A stretch of 19,236 nucleotides of DNA from Yinghuangia elevatio (lineage in GTDB: Bacteria > Actinomycetota > Actinomycetes > Streptomycetales > Streptomycetaceae): contig NZ_JBEZFP010000167.1 in the NCBI RefSeq assembly GCF_040649515.1, positions 1 to 19,236 on the forward strand, read 5' to 3'. The translations under genes were made by a program, and so were the position numbers. Below are positions 7,070 to 14,898 of the stretch, in pieces; the first letter of the stretch is position 1, and each line of letters starts with the position of its first letter. The notes beneath the pieces are model-generated. The model was not told the origin of the DNA, made no database searches, and was given only the letters and a program-made list of their open reading frames with translations.

Positions 7070-7096
7070 AGGACGTGCCTACAAGGACGTGCCTAC
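7070..7096. repeat. Tandem repeat AGGACGTGCCTAC x2
   Basis: AGGACGTGCCTAC occurs at 7070-7082 and 7084-7096 (14-bp period). A degenerate third copy, AGGCTGTGCCT, lies at 7043-7053. All are within the untranslated stretch between leader A and the FAD gene. They may be RNA structural elements or simple slippage products. Confidence 0.55.
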
Positions 7097-7164
7097 GGCG
7101 GCATGACCGTGAGACGCGGGGCAGGCGCCGGTGCGGGAAGCGTCCGGCGGAGCGTCAAGCGGCC

Positions 7165-7245
7165 TCAGACGCGCGGACAGCAGGTGCCGGCCACTCGGCA
7201 GTAGTCGATGTGGCGGCAGGACACCAGGCGCAGGTCCGTACTCAC
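7165..7245 (-). CDS. Leader peptide A, cysteine-rich (26 aa)
   Basis: A GTG-initiated 26-residue ORF containing VSCRHIDYCRVAGTCCPRV. It matches the short actinomycete leader peptides with a core RHxDLxRxxxAxC that lie upstream of sulfur-assimilation genes and transporters. It has four Cys codons (residues 10, 16, 22, 23), more than the other two leaders here; two are adjacent at the end. There is no Shine-Dalgarno sequence. Instead a consensus promoter ends seven bases before the GTG, so the mRNA is probably leaderless. Mycobacterial cysteine-rich leader ORFs, which are known to sense cysteine, are often leaderless too. The inferred role is cis-acting: ribosome progress over the Cys codons sets expression of the FAD and GST genes downstream. 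Confidence 0.78.
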   Translation of the reverse strand: MSTDLRLVSCRHIDYCRVAGTCCPRV

Positions 7246-7252
7246 GTAACGG

Positions 7253-7282
7253 ACGCTACGAAACCCGGCGCCGCGCTGTCAA
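7253..7282 (-). promoter_or_regulatory. Promoter of leader A (TTGACA-N18-TAGCGT)
   Basis: Read on the minus strand, TTGACA (7282-7277) is a perfect -35 box, followed after 18 bases by TAGCGT (7258-7253), a TANNNT-type actinomycete -10 box. The seven bases CCGTTAC then lead to the leader's GTG. The expected transcription start falls on or next to the GTG, predicting a leaderless transcript from the principal sigma factor. Confidence 0.7.
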
Positions 7283-7311
7283 CGCCGAGGGGCCCCGGAC
7301 GGCGTATCGCC

Positions 7312-7326
7312 CCCAGGCTGCCTGGG
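7312..7326. promoter_or_regulatory. 15-bp palindrome between leaders A and B
   Basis: CCCAGG-CTG-CCTGGG is a perfect inverted repeat lying between the divergent leader A and leader B units, 30 bp upstream of the leader A -35 box. It could bind a regulator shared by both. No bound protein can be named from sequence. Confidence 0.35.
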
Positions 7327-7421
7327 TGGCGAACTCGCCTTGTTTCACGGTCGGTTCATGTCGCTGTCACAACTGCGGACGACGATGGGTCAGTCGGGAC
7401 CATCGAAGGGCGGGAGGCGTG

Positions 7422-7502
7422 ATGACGTACGAACCGTTCCTGTCCGGCCGCCGCTACCTCGACTTCGGGCACGCCGTCAGTGCCGCGTGTCGCCCTCGCT
7501 GA
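7422..7502 (+). CDS. Leader peptide B (26 aa)
   Basis: A 26-residue ORF with GGGAGG (7412-7417) four bases from the ATG. The product contains SGRRYLDFGHAVSAACRPR, a variant of the RRHxDLxRxxSAxCR leader-peptide consensus, with Phe for Leu and His for Arg. The single Cys is nine residues after the conserved Asp, as in the other two leaders. It lies 85 bases upstream of the ssuE-like gene on the same strand. The inferred role is cysteine-sensing attenuation of that gene. No convincing -35/-10 pair was found upstream. Confidence 0.8.
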   Translation: MTYEPFLSGRRYLDFGHAVSAACRPR

Positions 7503-7587
7503 CGCCGTCTCACACCGCCGGCAGAGCCCTCACCGACGCCCGACGCCACCCGTGCGTCGTCCCGCCCCTTCCGTTCGGAGTCCCGTC

Positions 7588-8154
7588 ATGCCATCCGTCC
7601 TCACCTTGTGGGGTTCGCCGTCGCGCGTGTCGCGCACCGGCATCGTCGCCGCACACGTCGCCGACCGCCTTGCCGAAGCCGGCCACCGCGTCGACCGTCT
7701 GGCCGTACGCGACCTCCCGCCGCAGGCATTGCTGCACGCCGACTTCGCCGATCCGGCGATCCGCGACGCGCTCGCACTGGTCGACAAGGCCGATGCGGTG
7801 GTGGTCGCCAGCCCCGTCTACAAGGCCGCCTACAGCGGCGTGCTCAAGGCTTTCCTCGACGTCCTGCCGCAGTTCGCGCTGCGCGGCAAGGCCGTCCTGC
7901 CGGTGCTGACCGGCGGCACCCCCGCGCACGTCCTCGCACTCGACTACGCGCTGCGGCCCGTGCTCACGTCACTGGGCGCGACGCACGTTTCGCAGGGCTG
8001 GTTCGTCCACGAGTCGTACGTCCATCCCGGCGACGGGAACGGGGAAGGGGACGGCGGCACCGGCCACCGGCTCGGCCCGGAGGGCCTGGCGCCGCTGTAC
8101 GAGCTGGTCGACGCCTTCTCCGCGCACGTGGCGGGCCGTGCCTCGACCGGCTGA
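7588..8154 (+). CDS. ssuE: NADPH-dependent FMN reductase, SsuE type
   Basis: A 188-residue flavodoxin-fold protein. SsuE uses NAD(P)H to make FMNH2 for two-component flavin monooxygenases such as the alkanesulfonate monooxygenase SsuD. The match to E. coli SsuE is strong: VVVASPVYKAAYSGVLKAFL (71-90), LRGKAVLPVLTGGTPAHVLA, and DYALRPVL. GSPSRVSRTG near the N-terminus is the FMN phosphate loop. Tyr120 corresponds to the pi-helix Tyr118 of E. coli SsuE, a mark of two-component FMN reductases. A Gly-rich insert (about 147-158, PGDGNGEGDGG) is unusual. The ATG at 7588 has GGAG seven bases upstream. It is a single-gene unit behind leader B. Its likely partner is the luciferase-like monooxygenase that converges on it. 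Confidence 0.92.
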   Translation: MPSVLTLWGSPSRVSRTGIVAAHVADRLAEAGHRVDRLAVRDLPPQALLHADFADPAIRDALALVDKADAVVVASPVYKAAYSGVLKAFLDVLPQFALRGKAVLPVLTGGTPAHVLALDYALRPVLTSLGATHVSQGWFVHESYVHPGDGNGEGDGGTGHRLGPEGLAPLYELVDAFSAHVAGRASTG

Positions 8155-8200
8155 CCGCGCGGGGCCGCCCGGCGGCGGCAACGGCCACCCGTGGTCGACG

Positions 8201-8240
8201 CCCGTGGGGCCCGGACCGGAGTCGGTCCGGGCCCCACGGG
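8201..8240. terminator. Perfect 18-bp stem-loop, bidirectional terminator
   Basis: CCCGTGGGGCCCGGACCG, a four-base loop GAGT, then its exact reverse complement; outer bases extend the stem by up to three pairs including one G-T. It lies between the convergent ssuE and luciferase-like genes and is followed by TGTTT on the + strand. It should stop transcripts from both directions. Confidence 0.9.
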
Positions 8241-8286
8241 TGTTTCCCTGCCGCCTGCGCGCCTCAGGCGCCGCCACGACGGGGTC

Positions 8287-9321
8287 TCAGCACCAGACCG
8301 CGGAAGGCAGCCGGGCCGCGACGTGCGGCACGACGTCCGAGGCGAACAGCTCCAGGACGCCGCGGCGCTCGTCGGCCGCCAGGCCCTCCACGCCGAGCGC
8401 CTGGACCTGGTGGCCGTACGCCTCGTGGTAGCGGCCGATCTTGTCGACGATCTGAGCCGGGCTCCCGACCAGCGCGGGCCCGCGTTCGATCGTGTCCTCC
8501 AGCGAGGCGAACGGCGAGTGGTTGTGCTGCGCGGCGGCGGTCCGCGAGAAGGCGTCCCAGTACGGCTGGAAGCGCTGCCTGGCCTCCTGCGAGGTCCGCG
8601 CCACGTAGCAGCCGCCCGCCCCCGAGCCGACGACGGCGTCGCGGGGATCGTGGCCGTACGCCTCCCAGCGCTCGCGGTAGTGGTCGATCAGGGCGGCGTA
8701 CTTCGCCATCGGGTGGAACCCGTTCGCGGTGAACAGCGGGTCGCCCCACTTCGCGGCCAGTTCCGTCGACTCGGTGCTGGTGGCACTGCCGTGCCAGATG
8801 TGCGGCCGGGCGCGGAACGGCCGGGGCTGGGTCGTCACTTCGGCCAGCGGCGGCCGGAAGCGACCGGACCAGGTCACGTCCTCCTCGTGCCAGAGGCGGC
8901 GCAGCAGCTCGAACTTCTCCTCCTGGTACTCCCATTGCCGCTCCTCCTCCAGACCGAAGAGCGGGAAGTGCCGGGGGTCGTTGCCCTTGCCGACCATGAG
9001 TTCGAGGCGGCCTGCGGAGAGCTGGTCGAGGGTCGCGTACTCCTCGGCCACCCGCACGGGGTCGAGGACGCTGATGACCGTGAGGGTGGTCAGGAGCCTG
9101 ACGCGGGAGGTCCGCTCGGCCACCGCGGCCAGGAGCACGGCCGGCGAGGAGGAGAGGAAGGGCGCGCCGTGGCGTTCCCCCACGCCGTAGGCGTCGAAGC
9201 CGAGTTCCTCGGTCAGCACGGCGGCGTCCACGACGTCGCGGAGCCGGTCGTACGGCGAGAGCACTTCTCCGGTGACGGGGTTGGGGAGGTTGGCGACAAG
9301 GGTGAAGACCGCGAATTTCAT
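8287..9321 (-). CDS. LLM-class flavin-dependent monooxygenase
   Basis: A 344-residue bacterial-luciferase-like TIM barrel. These enzymes use reduced FMN or F420 for oxidations. Features: MKFAVFTLVANLP as strand 1, LTEELGFDAYGVGERHG (36-52), SRVRLLTTLTVISVLDPVRV (72-91), then the family hallmark EEYATLDQLSAGRLELMVGKG. GGAG five bases from the ATG at 9321 fixes the start. It follows the ABC ATPase gene by 100 bases on the same strand, so it is probably the last gene of the leader C operon. The strong terminator at 8201-8240 lies just beyond its stop. With SsuE nearby, FMNH2-dependent oxidation of an imported organosulfur compound is the best guess, but an F420-dependent or other substrate cannot be excluded. 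Confidence 0.9.
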   Translation of the reverse strand: MKFAVFTLVANLPNPVTGEVLSPYDRLRDVVDAAVLTEELGFDAYGVGERHGAPFLSSSPAVLLAAVAERTSRVRLLTTLTVISVLDPVRVAEEYATLDQLSAGRLELMVGKGNDPRHFPLFGLEEERQWEYQEEKFELLRRLWHEEDVTWSGRFRPPLAEVTTQPRPFRARPHIWHGSATSTESTELAAKWGDPLFTANGFHPMAKYAALIDHYRERWEAYGHDPRDAVVGSGAGGCYVARTSQEARQRFQPYWDAFSRTAAAQHNHSPFASLEDTIERGPALVGSPAQIVDKIGRYHEAYGHQVQALGVEGLAADERRGVLELFASDVVPHVAARLPSAVWC

Positions 9322-9421
9322 GGTGTCTCCGGTCGGCGCGGGGCGAAAGACGGGGAACGACCGCAGGGCGGACCGCGGTGCGGCGGGTGGCAGGTGGCGG
9401 GGATCCGATGCGGACCCTGGC

Positions 9422-11059
9422 TCAGGTTCGGGGCCGCAGCGCGGTTCGGGCCCCGCCGGGCACCGCGGCGATGAGGTCCCGCGTGTACGCGTGCCGCGGC
9501 GAGCGCAGGACCTCGTCCGCGGTCCCGGACTCGACGAGGCGGCCCTGCCGCATCACCCCGACCCGATGCGCCACCCGGCGCACCACAGCCAGGTCGTGCG
9601 AGATGAACAGCAGGGCGAGCCCCAGCTCGTGCTGGATGTCGGTGAGCAGTTCGAGCAGTTGCGCCTGCACGGACACGTCGAGCGCGGAGGTCGGTTCGTC
9701 GCAGACGAGCAGGTCCGGGCCGGGCGCGAGGGCGCGGGCGATCGCGACGCGTTGACGCATGCCGCCGGACAGTTCGGCCGGGCGGCGGTCGAGGACGTCG
9801 GGGGCCAAGGCGACCTGGTCCATGAGCGTGGCGGCGCGGTCCCGGCGGGCCGCGCGGTCGCCGATGCCGAACGCCCGCAGGGGTTCGGTGACGATCTGCG
9901 CGACGGTCAGCCGCGGGTCGAGCGATGCGTACGGGTTCTGGTGCACGACCTGCATGCGGCGGCGCAGGCGGCGGAGTTCGGCGCGGCCCGCGCGGCTCCG
10001 GGCGAGGCGGGTGACGTCGGCGCCGGCCACCTCGGCCCTGCCCCGGGTCGCGCTCTCCAGCCCGAGGACGAGCCTGGCGGTGGTCGACTTGCCCGATCCC
10101 GACTCGCCGACCAGCGCGTACGTCTCGCCCCTGTCGATGTGGAACCCGACGTCGTCGACGGCCCGCAGGGTCGAACCGTCCGGCAGCGGGTAGTCCTTGC
10201 CGAGGCCTTGGACGGCGACGATGCGGCGGTCCGCGGCGCCGGATTCGGTCGGCGGCTCGGGGCCGAGGCCGTCGTCGAGGCCCGGGGCCGCGGCGACGAG
10301 CGTCTGGGTGTAAGGGTGTTCGGGTCGCCGCAGCACCTGGTCGGCGGGGCCCGACTCGACGACTCGTCCCTGGGACATGACCACGACCCGCTGCGCCCGG
10401 TCGGCCGCCAGCCCCAGGTCGTGGGTGATCAGCAGGACGGCGATGCCGTGTTCGCGCGTGAGCGTGCCGAGGTGGTCGAGGATCCCCTTCTGCACGGTCA
10501 CGTCGAGTGCGCTGGTGGGCTCGTCGGCGACCACCAGCCGGGGGCGGCACGCGAGGGCGATCGCGATGAGCACCCGCTGCCGCATTCCGCCGGACAGTTC
10601 ATGCGGGTACTGCCGGGCGCGGATGTCCGGAGCGGGCAGGCCCGCTTCGCCGAGGAGGCGTACCGCGTGGGCGCGGGCGGTCCGAGCGTCCGCGGCCTTG
10701 TGCACGAGCAGCGCCTCGGCGACCTGGTCCCCGACCCGGCGCACCGGGTTGAGCGACACGGCCGGGTCCTGCGGAACGAACCCGATTCCCGCGCCCCGGA
10801 CTTCGCGCATGTCTCGCTCGCGGAGCGTCAGGAGGTCACGCCCCTCGAACAGCACCCGTCCGCCGGTGACCCGCCCGGTCCCCGGCAGCAGGCCGAGTAC
10901 GGCGTGTGCGGTGGTGCTCTTGCCGGACCCGGACTCCCCCACCACTGCCACGACTTCACCCGGACCGACGGTCATGTCCACGCCGTGCACAACGGTTCGC
11001 GGCGCGGAGTGACGTCCCTGGTAAGCGACTTCGAGTCCGCTGATCTCCAGCAGCGTCAT
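9422..11059 (-). CDS. ABC transporter ATPase, two fused domains (DppD-DppF type)
   Basis: A 545-residue protein carrying two complete nucleotide-binding domains. Domain 1: Walker A GESGSGKST (41-49), Q-loop Gln97, signature LSGGM (155-159), Walker B LVVADE (175-180), switch His213. Domain 2: Walker A GESGSGKST (318-326), Q-loop Gln374, signature LSGGM (430-434), Walker B LLVCDE (450-455), switch His488. Each domain ends with the oligopeptide-transporter pattern H-[PA]-Y-T (HPYTQTL, HAYTRDL). It powers import through the two permeases encoded upstream, at the inner face of the membrane. The ATG at 11059 overlaps the permease stop (ATGA), implying translational coupling. The frame stays open far upstream, but that is antisense-type noise over the permease gene. 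All catalytic residues appear intact. Confidence 0.94.
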   Translation of the reverse strand: MTLLEISGLEVAYQGRHSAPRTVVHGVDMTVGPGEVVAVVGESGSGKSTTAHAVLGLLPGTGRVTGGRVLFEGRDLLTLRERDMREVRGAGIGFVPQDPAVSLNPVRRVGDQVAEALLVHKAADARTARAHAVRLLGEAGLPAPDIRARQYPHELSGGMRQRVLIAIALACRPRLVVADEPTSALDVTVQKGILDHLGTLTREHGIAVLLITHDLGLAADRAQRVVVMSQGRVVESGPADQVLRRPEHPYTQTLVAAAPGLDDGLGPEPPTESGAADRRIVAVQGLGKDYPLPDGSTLRAVDDVGFHIDRGETYALVGESGSGKSTTARLVLGLESATRGRAEVAGADVTRLARSRAGRAELRRLRRRMQVVHQNPYASLDPRLTVAQIVTEPLRAFGIGDRAARRDRAATLMDQVALAPDVLDRRPAELSGGMRQRVAIARALAPGPDLLVCDEPTSALDVSVQAQLLELLTDIQHELGLALLFISHDLAVVRRVAHRVGVMRQGRLVESGTADEVLRSPRHAYTRDLIAAVPGGARTALRPRT

Positions 11060-12066
11060 CGGTCGTCTCCTCGTTCGGTGTCGAGGGCCCGGGAGATGCG
11101 GTTGGCGGCGAGTACCGTCGCGGCGATCACCAGGCCGGGGAAGGCGGTGAGCCACCAGGCGGTGGCGACGTAGTTGCGGCCCTCGGAGACCAGGGATCCC
11201 CATTCGGGGGTCGGCGGGGTGGCGCCGAAGCCGAGGAAGCTGAGGGACGACACGGCGAGGATGGCGACACCGAATTCGAGGGCGGCCATCACGAGGACGG
11301 GCCCCCAGGAGTTGGGCAGGATATGCCGCAGCAGCACGCCCGTGGGGCGCACCCCGCAGGCGTGCGCCGCCTCCACGTAGCCGGCGGACCGTACGCGGAG
11401 CACTTCCGCGCGCATCACGCGCGCGAACCCCGCGGCGCTGGCCAGCCCGACCGCGAAGGCGACCTTGGTGGTGCCGAAGCCGAGCGCGGTGATGACGGCG
11501 AGCGAGAGCAGGAGCCGCGGGATGGCCTGGAGCACGTCCACGAGACGCATCACGGCGTCGTCGACGACTCCGCCGACGAAGCCGGCGGCGAGGCCGAGGG
11601 ACGTGCCGAGCACCAGGGCGACGACCACCGCCAGCGCGGTGGCGCGCAGCGACAGGGACGTGCCGTGGACGAGGCGCGTGAACACGTCCCGGCCGAGCTG
11701 GTCGGTACCGAACAGGTGTTCCGCGCCCGGGCCTTGCAGTTTGTCGGCGGGTTCGCCGGTCAGCGGGTCGCCGGGGGCGACGATGCCGGGAGCCACCGCG
11801 GCGAGCAGCACGAAGGCGACGAACACGAGGGACACCGCGAGCCCGGGCCGGTGCCGCAGGAAGGTCCCGAACCCGCGGGCCCGCCCGCGAAGACGGGCGG
11901 ACCGCGGCGGTACGACGGCGTCCTTCCCGCGGGCAGGCCACGGCTGATCGGTCGTCGCGGCGGCGGCGGTTCTCTCGGTTCCGGATCGGTCCGCAGGGGT
12001 GGCGCCGTGCGCACCGTCACCGTCGGCCGCTTCTGCGGTGCGCGGCGGGTCGAGGGTTTCCGACAT
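11056..12066 (-). CDS. ABC transporter permease, DppC type
   Basis: A 336-residue inner-membrane permease of the dipeptide/oligopeptide/nickel type. The DppC hallmark HLFGTDQLGRDVFTRLVHGT lies at 117-136, after the first membrane helix (about 75-95). Further helices follow, and the cytoplasmic EAA loop YVEAAHACGVRPTGVLLRHI (230-249), which docks with the ATPase, is intact. The first ~70 residues are a polar Ala/Thr/Asp-rich and then basic extension, longer than usual for DppC. GGGAGG upstream of the ATG at 12066 supports that start. The gene begins 11 bases after the DppB-type gene stops and overlaps the ATPase gene by four bases. Confidence 0.93.
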   Translation of the reverse strand: MSETLDPPRTAEAADGDGAHGATPADRSGTERTAAAATTDQPWPARGKDAVVPPRSARLRGRARGFGTFLRHRPGLAVSLVFVAFVLLAAVAPGIVAPGDPLTGEPADKLQGPGAEHLFGTDQLGRDVFTRLVHGTSLSLRATALAVVVALVLGTSLGLAAGFVGGVVDDAVMRLVDVLQAIPRLLLSLAVITALGFGTTKVAFAVGLASAAGFARVMRAEVLRVRSAGYVEAAHACGVRPTGVLLRHILPNSWGPVLVMAALEFGVAILAVSSLSFLGFGATPPTPEWGSLVSEGRNYVATAWWLTAFPGLVIAATVLAANRISRALDTERGDDR

Positions 12067-12077
12067 GGGTTCCTCCC

Positions 12078-13022
12078 TCAGACCCGTCGCGCGGGCACGG
12101 TGGCGATGCGCGGGTCCAGCAGCGGATACAGCAGGTCGACGAGCAGGCTGACCAGCACGAAGACCAGGGCGGACAACACCACGACGCCCTGCACGACCGG
12201 CACGTCCTGGGTGTCGACCGCAAAGGCGGTCACCCGGCCGAGGCCGGCCCGCGAGAACACCGTCTCGACCACCACCGATTCGGTGAGCAGGTTCCCCGCG
12301 AGCACGCCGAACACGGTCAGTGCGGGCAGCGCGGCGTTGCGCAGCGCGTGGTGGATGTGGATGCGGGCGCGGCTCGCGCCCTTCGCCCGCGCGGTGTCGA
12401 TGTAGGGAGACGCGAGTGCGGTGGTCATGCTCTTCGCGAGGATCTGGGCGATGAACGCGGACGCGGGCAGGGCCATGGTGATCGCGGGCAGGATGAGGCT
12501 GTCGAACCCTTCGTTGCCCAGCGCGGGCAGCGCCCGCCACTGGAACGACACCACCTGGATGAGCAGCAGCCCCACCCAGAAGACCGGCATCGATATGCCC
12601 AACGCCGGCAGGGAGAGCAGGAATTGCCGCAGCCGCCGAGTGCGGGCGTACGTCGCCGCGAGGGCCAGGCCGACGCCGAACACCAGGGTCAGGAGCAGGG
12701 CCAAGCCGGTGAGTTCGAGTGTTTCGGGGAGCGCGTCGGCGATCATGCCGCGCACCTCGCCACCGGTCTGGACCGAGTGGCCGAAGTCGCCGGTCACGGC
12801 GTTGCGCAGGGCCTTCACGTACTGGAGCAGAACGGGGTCGCCGATGCCGTACTCGTCGCGTACGGCCGCGATTTCCTCGGGTGTCGCGGTCGAGTCGATC
12901 CCGCCGAGCTTGATGCCGACCGGGTCGCTGGGGAGTGCGAAGAGCACGAAGTAGGACAGCGTGAACGCTGCCCACAGCACGAACAGCGCCTGGAGGAGCC
13001 GGCGGACGAGGTAGCGCGCCAT
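12078..13022 (-). CDS. ABC transporter permease, DppB type
   Basis: A 314-residue permease of standard DppB length. The opening MARYLVRRLLQALFVLWAAF followed by TLSYFVLFALPSDPVG is the typical first membrane helix. A periplasmic segment (about 40-100) includes YGIGDPVLLQYV and GDFGHSVQTG, both family features. The core helices and the EAA loop DTARAKGASRARIHIHHALR (209-228) follow. It pairs with the DppC-type protein to form the channel. The ATG at 13022 is seven bases beyond the stop of the binding-protein gene, and only a weak AAGGG is visible, so translation may depend on re-initiation. Confidence 0.93.
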   Translation of the reverse strand: MARYLVRRLLQALFVLWAAFTLSYFVLFALPSDPVGIKLGGIDSTATPEEIAAVRDEYGIGDPVLLQYVKALRNAVTGDFGHSVQTGGEVRGMIADALPETLELTGLALLLTLVFGVGLALAATYARTRRLRQFLLSLPALGISMPVFWVGLLLIQVVSFQWRALPALGNEGFDSLILPAITMALPASAFIAQILAKSMTTALASPYIDTARAKGASRARIHIHHALRNAALPALTVFGVLAGNLLTESVVVETVFSRAGLGRVTAFAVDTQDVPVVQGVVVLSALVFVLVSLLVDLLYPLLDPRIATVPARRV

Positions 13023-13029
13023 GCGCCCG

Positions 13030-14721
13030 TCAGCCCTTCAGCCAGGCGTCGTGCAGGCTCAGCCGCGAGGACGCGTCGAGGGTGACTCCCTGCACCTTCG
13101 CGGCGAGGCCGTGCACCTGCGCGAGTTCGAACAGCGGTATGACGTAACCGCGTTCGACGATCACCCGCTGTGCCTCGGCGACCTGCCCGTACCGGGGCCC
13201 CTGGTCGTTGAGGCGGGACTGCTGGTCCAGAGCGGTGTCGAGAGGGCCGACGGGCAGGTGGCCGCGGTTGGCGCTCTTGGTCGAGAACAGCACGCGGAGC
13301 ACGTCCGGGTCGGACCGGGTCAGGTTCAGGTAGCTGAAGTCGAAGTCGCCGCCGGCCAGGACGGTGTTGGTCTCCCCCGGGGTCAGCTTGCGAAGGCGCA
13401 GGTCGACCCCGACCTTCTTCAGTTGCTGCTGGACGAGTTCGAGGACGGACTGACTGGCATTGAAGGCCGGTGCGAAGACCACGTCGAAGCTGAGTTTGCG
13501 GCCGTTCTTGGCGCGGATGCCGTCCGATCCCGGCAGCCACCCGGCGGCGTCCAGGATCCGCTTGGCGCCTTCGGGGTCGTACCCGAGTGCCGCGCCCTGG
13601 TCGACGTAGTCCGGCGTGACCGCGGCGAGCGGACTCGTGGCCGGTTTGTACCGCGGGCTCAACACGGTCTGCGTCAACTCGGGGCGGTCGACCGCCTTTT
13701 GCACGGCATGTCGCACCGCGTCGTCGTCGAGGCCGGGGCGCACGACGTTGGGGAACAGACCGAAGACGACACCGGGGTTGGGGCGCGTGACGACGGTGTA
13801 CGCGCCGCCCTCGAAGCGTCCCTCGTCCTGCGGCTGGATGTCGCTGATCGCGTCCACCTGGCCGGACTCCAGCGCGCCGGCGCGTACCCCCGACTCGGGG
13901 ATGATCTTGTAGACGACCTTGTCGAGGTAGGCCTCCCCTTCCTTGTGCCAGAGCGACGAACCCCAGTTGTACCCGGCACGCCGGGTGATCTCGACGCTCT
14001 GGTTCTGTTTGTACGAGCCGAAGACGAACGGCCCGGAGCCCACCAGCGCCCCCTGGCACCGTTCGTCGGCGGACCGGGCGAGCGTCGCCGGTGCCAGCAG
14101 ACCGAGCGACACGGTCGAGGTGGCCTGGAGGAACTGCGCGCTGGGCGTGCCGAATTCGACCCGCACGGTGGTCGGGTCGACGACGGTGGACCCGGTGTAG
14201 CCGGTGAGGTAGACGCCCGCGATCTGGGCCTTGGCGCCGAGGGCCACCACCCCGTCGAGGTTCGCCTTGACCGCGGTCGCGTCGACCGGTGTCCCGTCGC
14301 TGAACGTCACGCCGGGCCGCAGGTGGAACGTGAACTGCGTGGCCTCGGGGTTCACCTCCCAGGACTGCGCGAGCCACGGTTTGATCTCGCCGGTCGCCGG
14401 GTCCTGGTCGGTCAGCGAGTCGACGAGCTGACGGCCCACGTTGAGGCTCGCGTTGAGGCCGTACTGCTGGGGGTCGAGGCAGGTCGGGTCGACGGCGAGG
14501 GCAAGCGTCAGGGTGCCGCCCGCGCGCGGCGGACCCGCGTCCGCGGCGGTCGCCGTGGTCCCGTCCGTCCCCGAGCACGCGGACGCGGTCAGGGCGAGTG
14601 CGACCGCGGCGGCGGGAAGAAGGGCAGGGCGGCGGATGCGGCTGCCGGGACGGCGGACGGCGGCACCGGTCCGGCCGGGGATTGCGACGGTGCGGCCGGC
14701 GGTGCGGCGCGATGCGGGCAC
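13030..14721 (-). CDS. ABC transporter substrate-binding lipoprotein (SBP_bac_5)
   Basis: A 563-residue extracellular binding protein of the DppA/OppA family (cluster C). A long basic n-region, a hydrophobic core PALLPAAAVALALTA and the lipobox-like ASAC with Cys49 indicate a lipoprotein anchored to the membrane after cleavage. The mature part shows family features: GGTLTLALAVDPTCLDPQQY, LAQSWEVNPEATQFTFHLRP GVTFSDG, and GSGPFVFGSY. It should capture a peptide or similar solute and deliver it to the two permeases. The start is a GTG at 14721 with AGGAGA five bases away. It is the first long gene after leader C, whose stop is 177 bases upstream. The ligand cannot be deduced; the leader context suggests a sulfur-containing one. 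Confidence 0.93.
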   Translation of the reverse strand: MPASRRTAGRTVAIPGRTGAAVRRPGSRIRRPALLPAAAVALALTASACSGTDGTTATAADAGPPRAGGTLTLALAVDPTCLDPQQYGLNASLNVGRQLVDSLTDQDPATGEIKPWLAQSWEVNPEATQFTFHLRPGVTFSDGTPVDATAVKANLDGVVALGAKAQIAGVYLTGYTGSTVVDPTTVRVEFGTPSAQFLQATSTVSLGLLAPATLARSADERCQGALVGSGPFVFGSYKQNQSVEITRRAGYNWGSSLWHKEGEAYLDKVVYKIIPESGVRAGALESGQVDAISDIQPQDEGRFEGGAYTVVTRPNPGVVFGLFPNVVRPGLDDDAVRHAVQKAVDRPELTQTVLSPRYKPATSPLAAVTPDYVDQGAALGYDPEGAKRILDAAGWLPGSDGIRAKNGRKLSFDVVFAPAFNASQSVLELVQQQLKKVGVDLRLRKLTPGETNTVLAGGDFDFSYLNLTRSDPDVLRVLFSTKSANRGHLPVGPLDTALDQQSRLNDQGPRYGQVAEAQRVIVERGYVIPLFELAQVHGLAAKVQGVTLDASSRLSLHDAWLKG

Positions 14722-14898
14722 GGGGTTCTCCTGAGGGCGTCAAGGCAGCACGCGACGCCGCCGGGCCGCGCGATCGGGGCGCGCGGCAGGCCGGAATGTG
14801 CGGCGGCGTGCTGGAGGCAGGAACAGAGTCGGGTGCCGGGCAGGGCACCGGCGAAACGGCGCGGTGGACGCACGGCGGCGTCCGACCGGGTCGCGGCG
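14722..14898 (-). other. Untranslated region between leader C and the binding-protein gene
   Basis: This 177-base stretch has no ORF I can support. It can form a hairpin GGTGCC-N6-GGCACC (14832-14849) and a longer stem pairing 14746-14752 with 14807-14813 and 14758-14763 with 14801-14806. These are candidate attenuator elements acting with leader C. GC-rich DNA gives many such stems, so the role is only suggested by position. Confidence 0.35.

Noticed and set aside
7588..9321. A complete ssu alkanesulfonate operon
   Set aside because: Only an SsuE homologue is present. There are no SsuA/B/C genes, and the transporter here is of the Dpp type. The LLM enzyme is not clearly SsuD.
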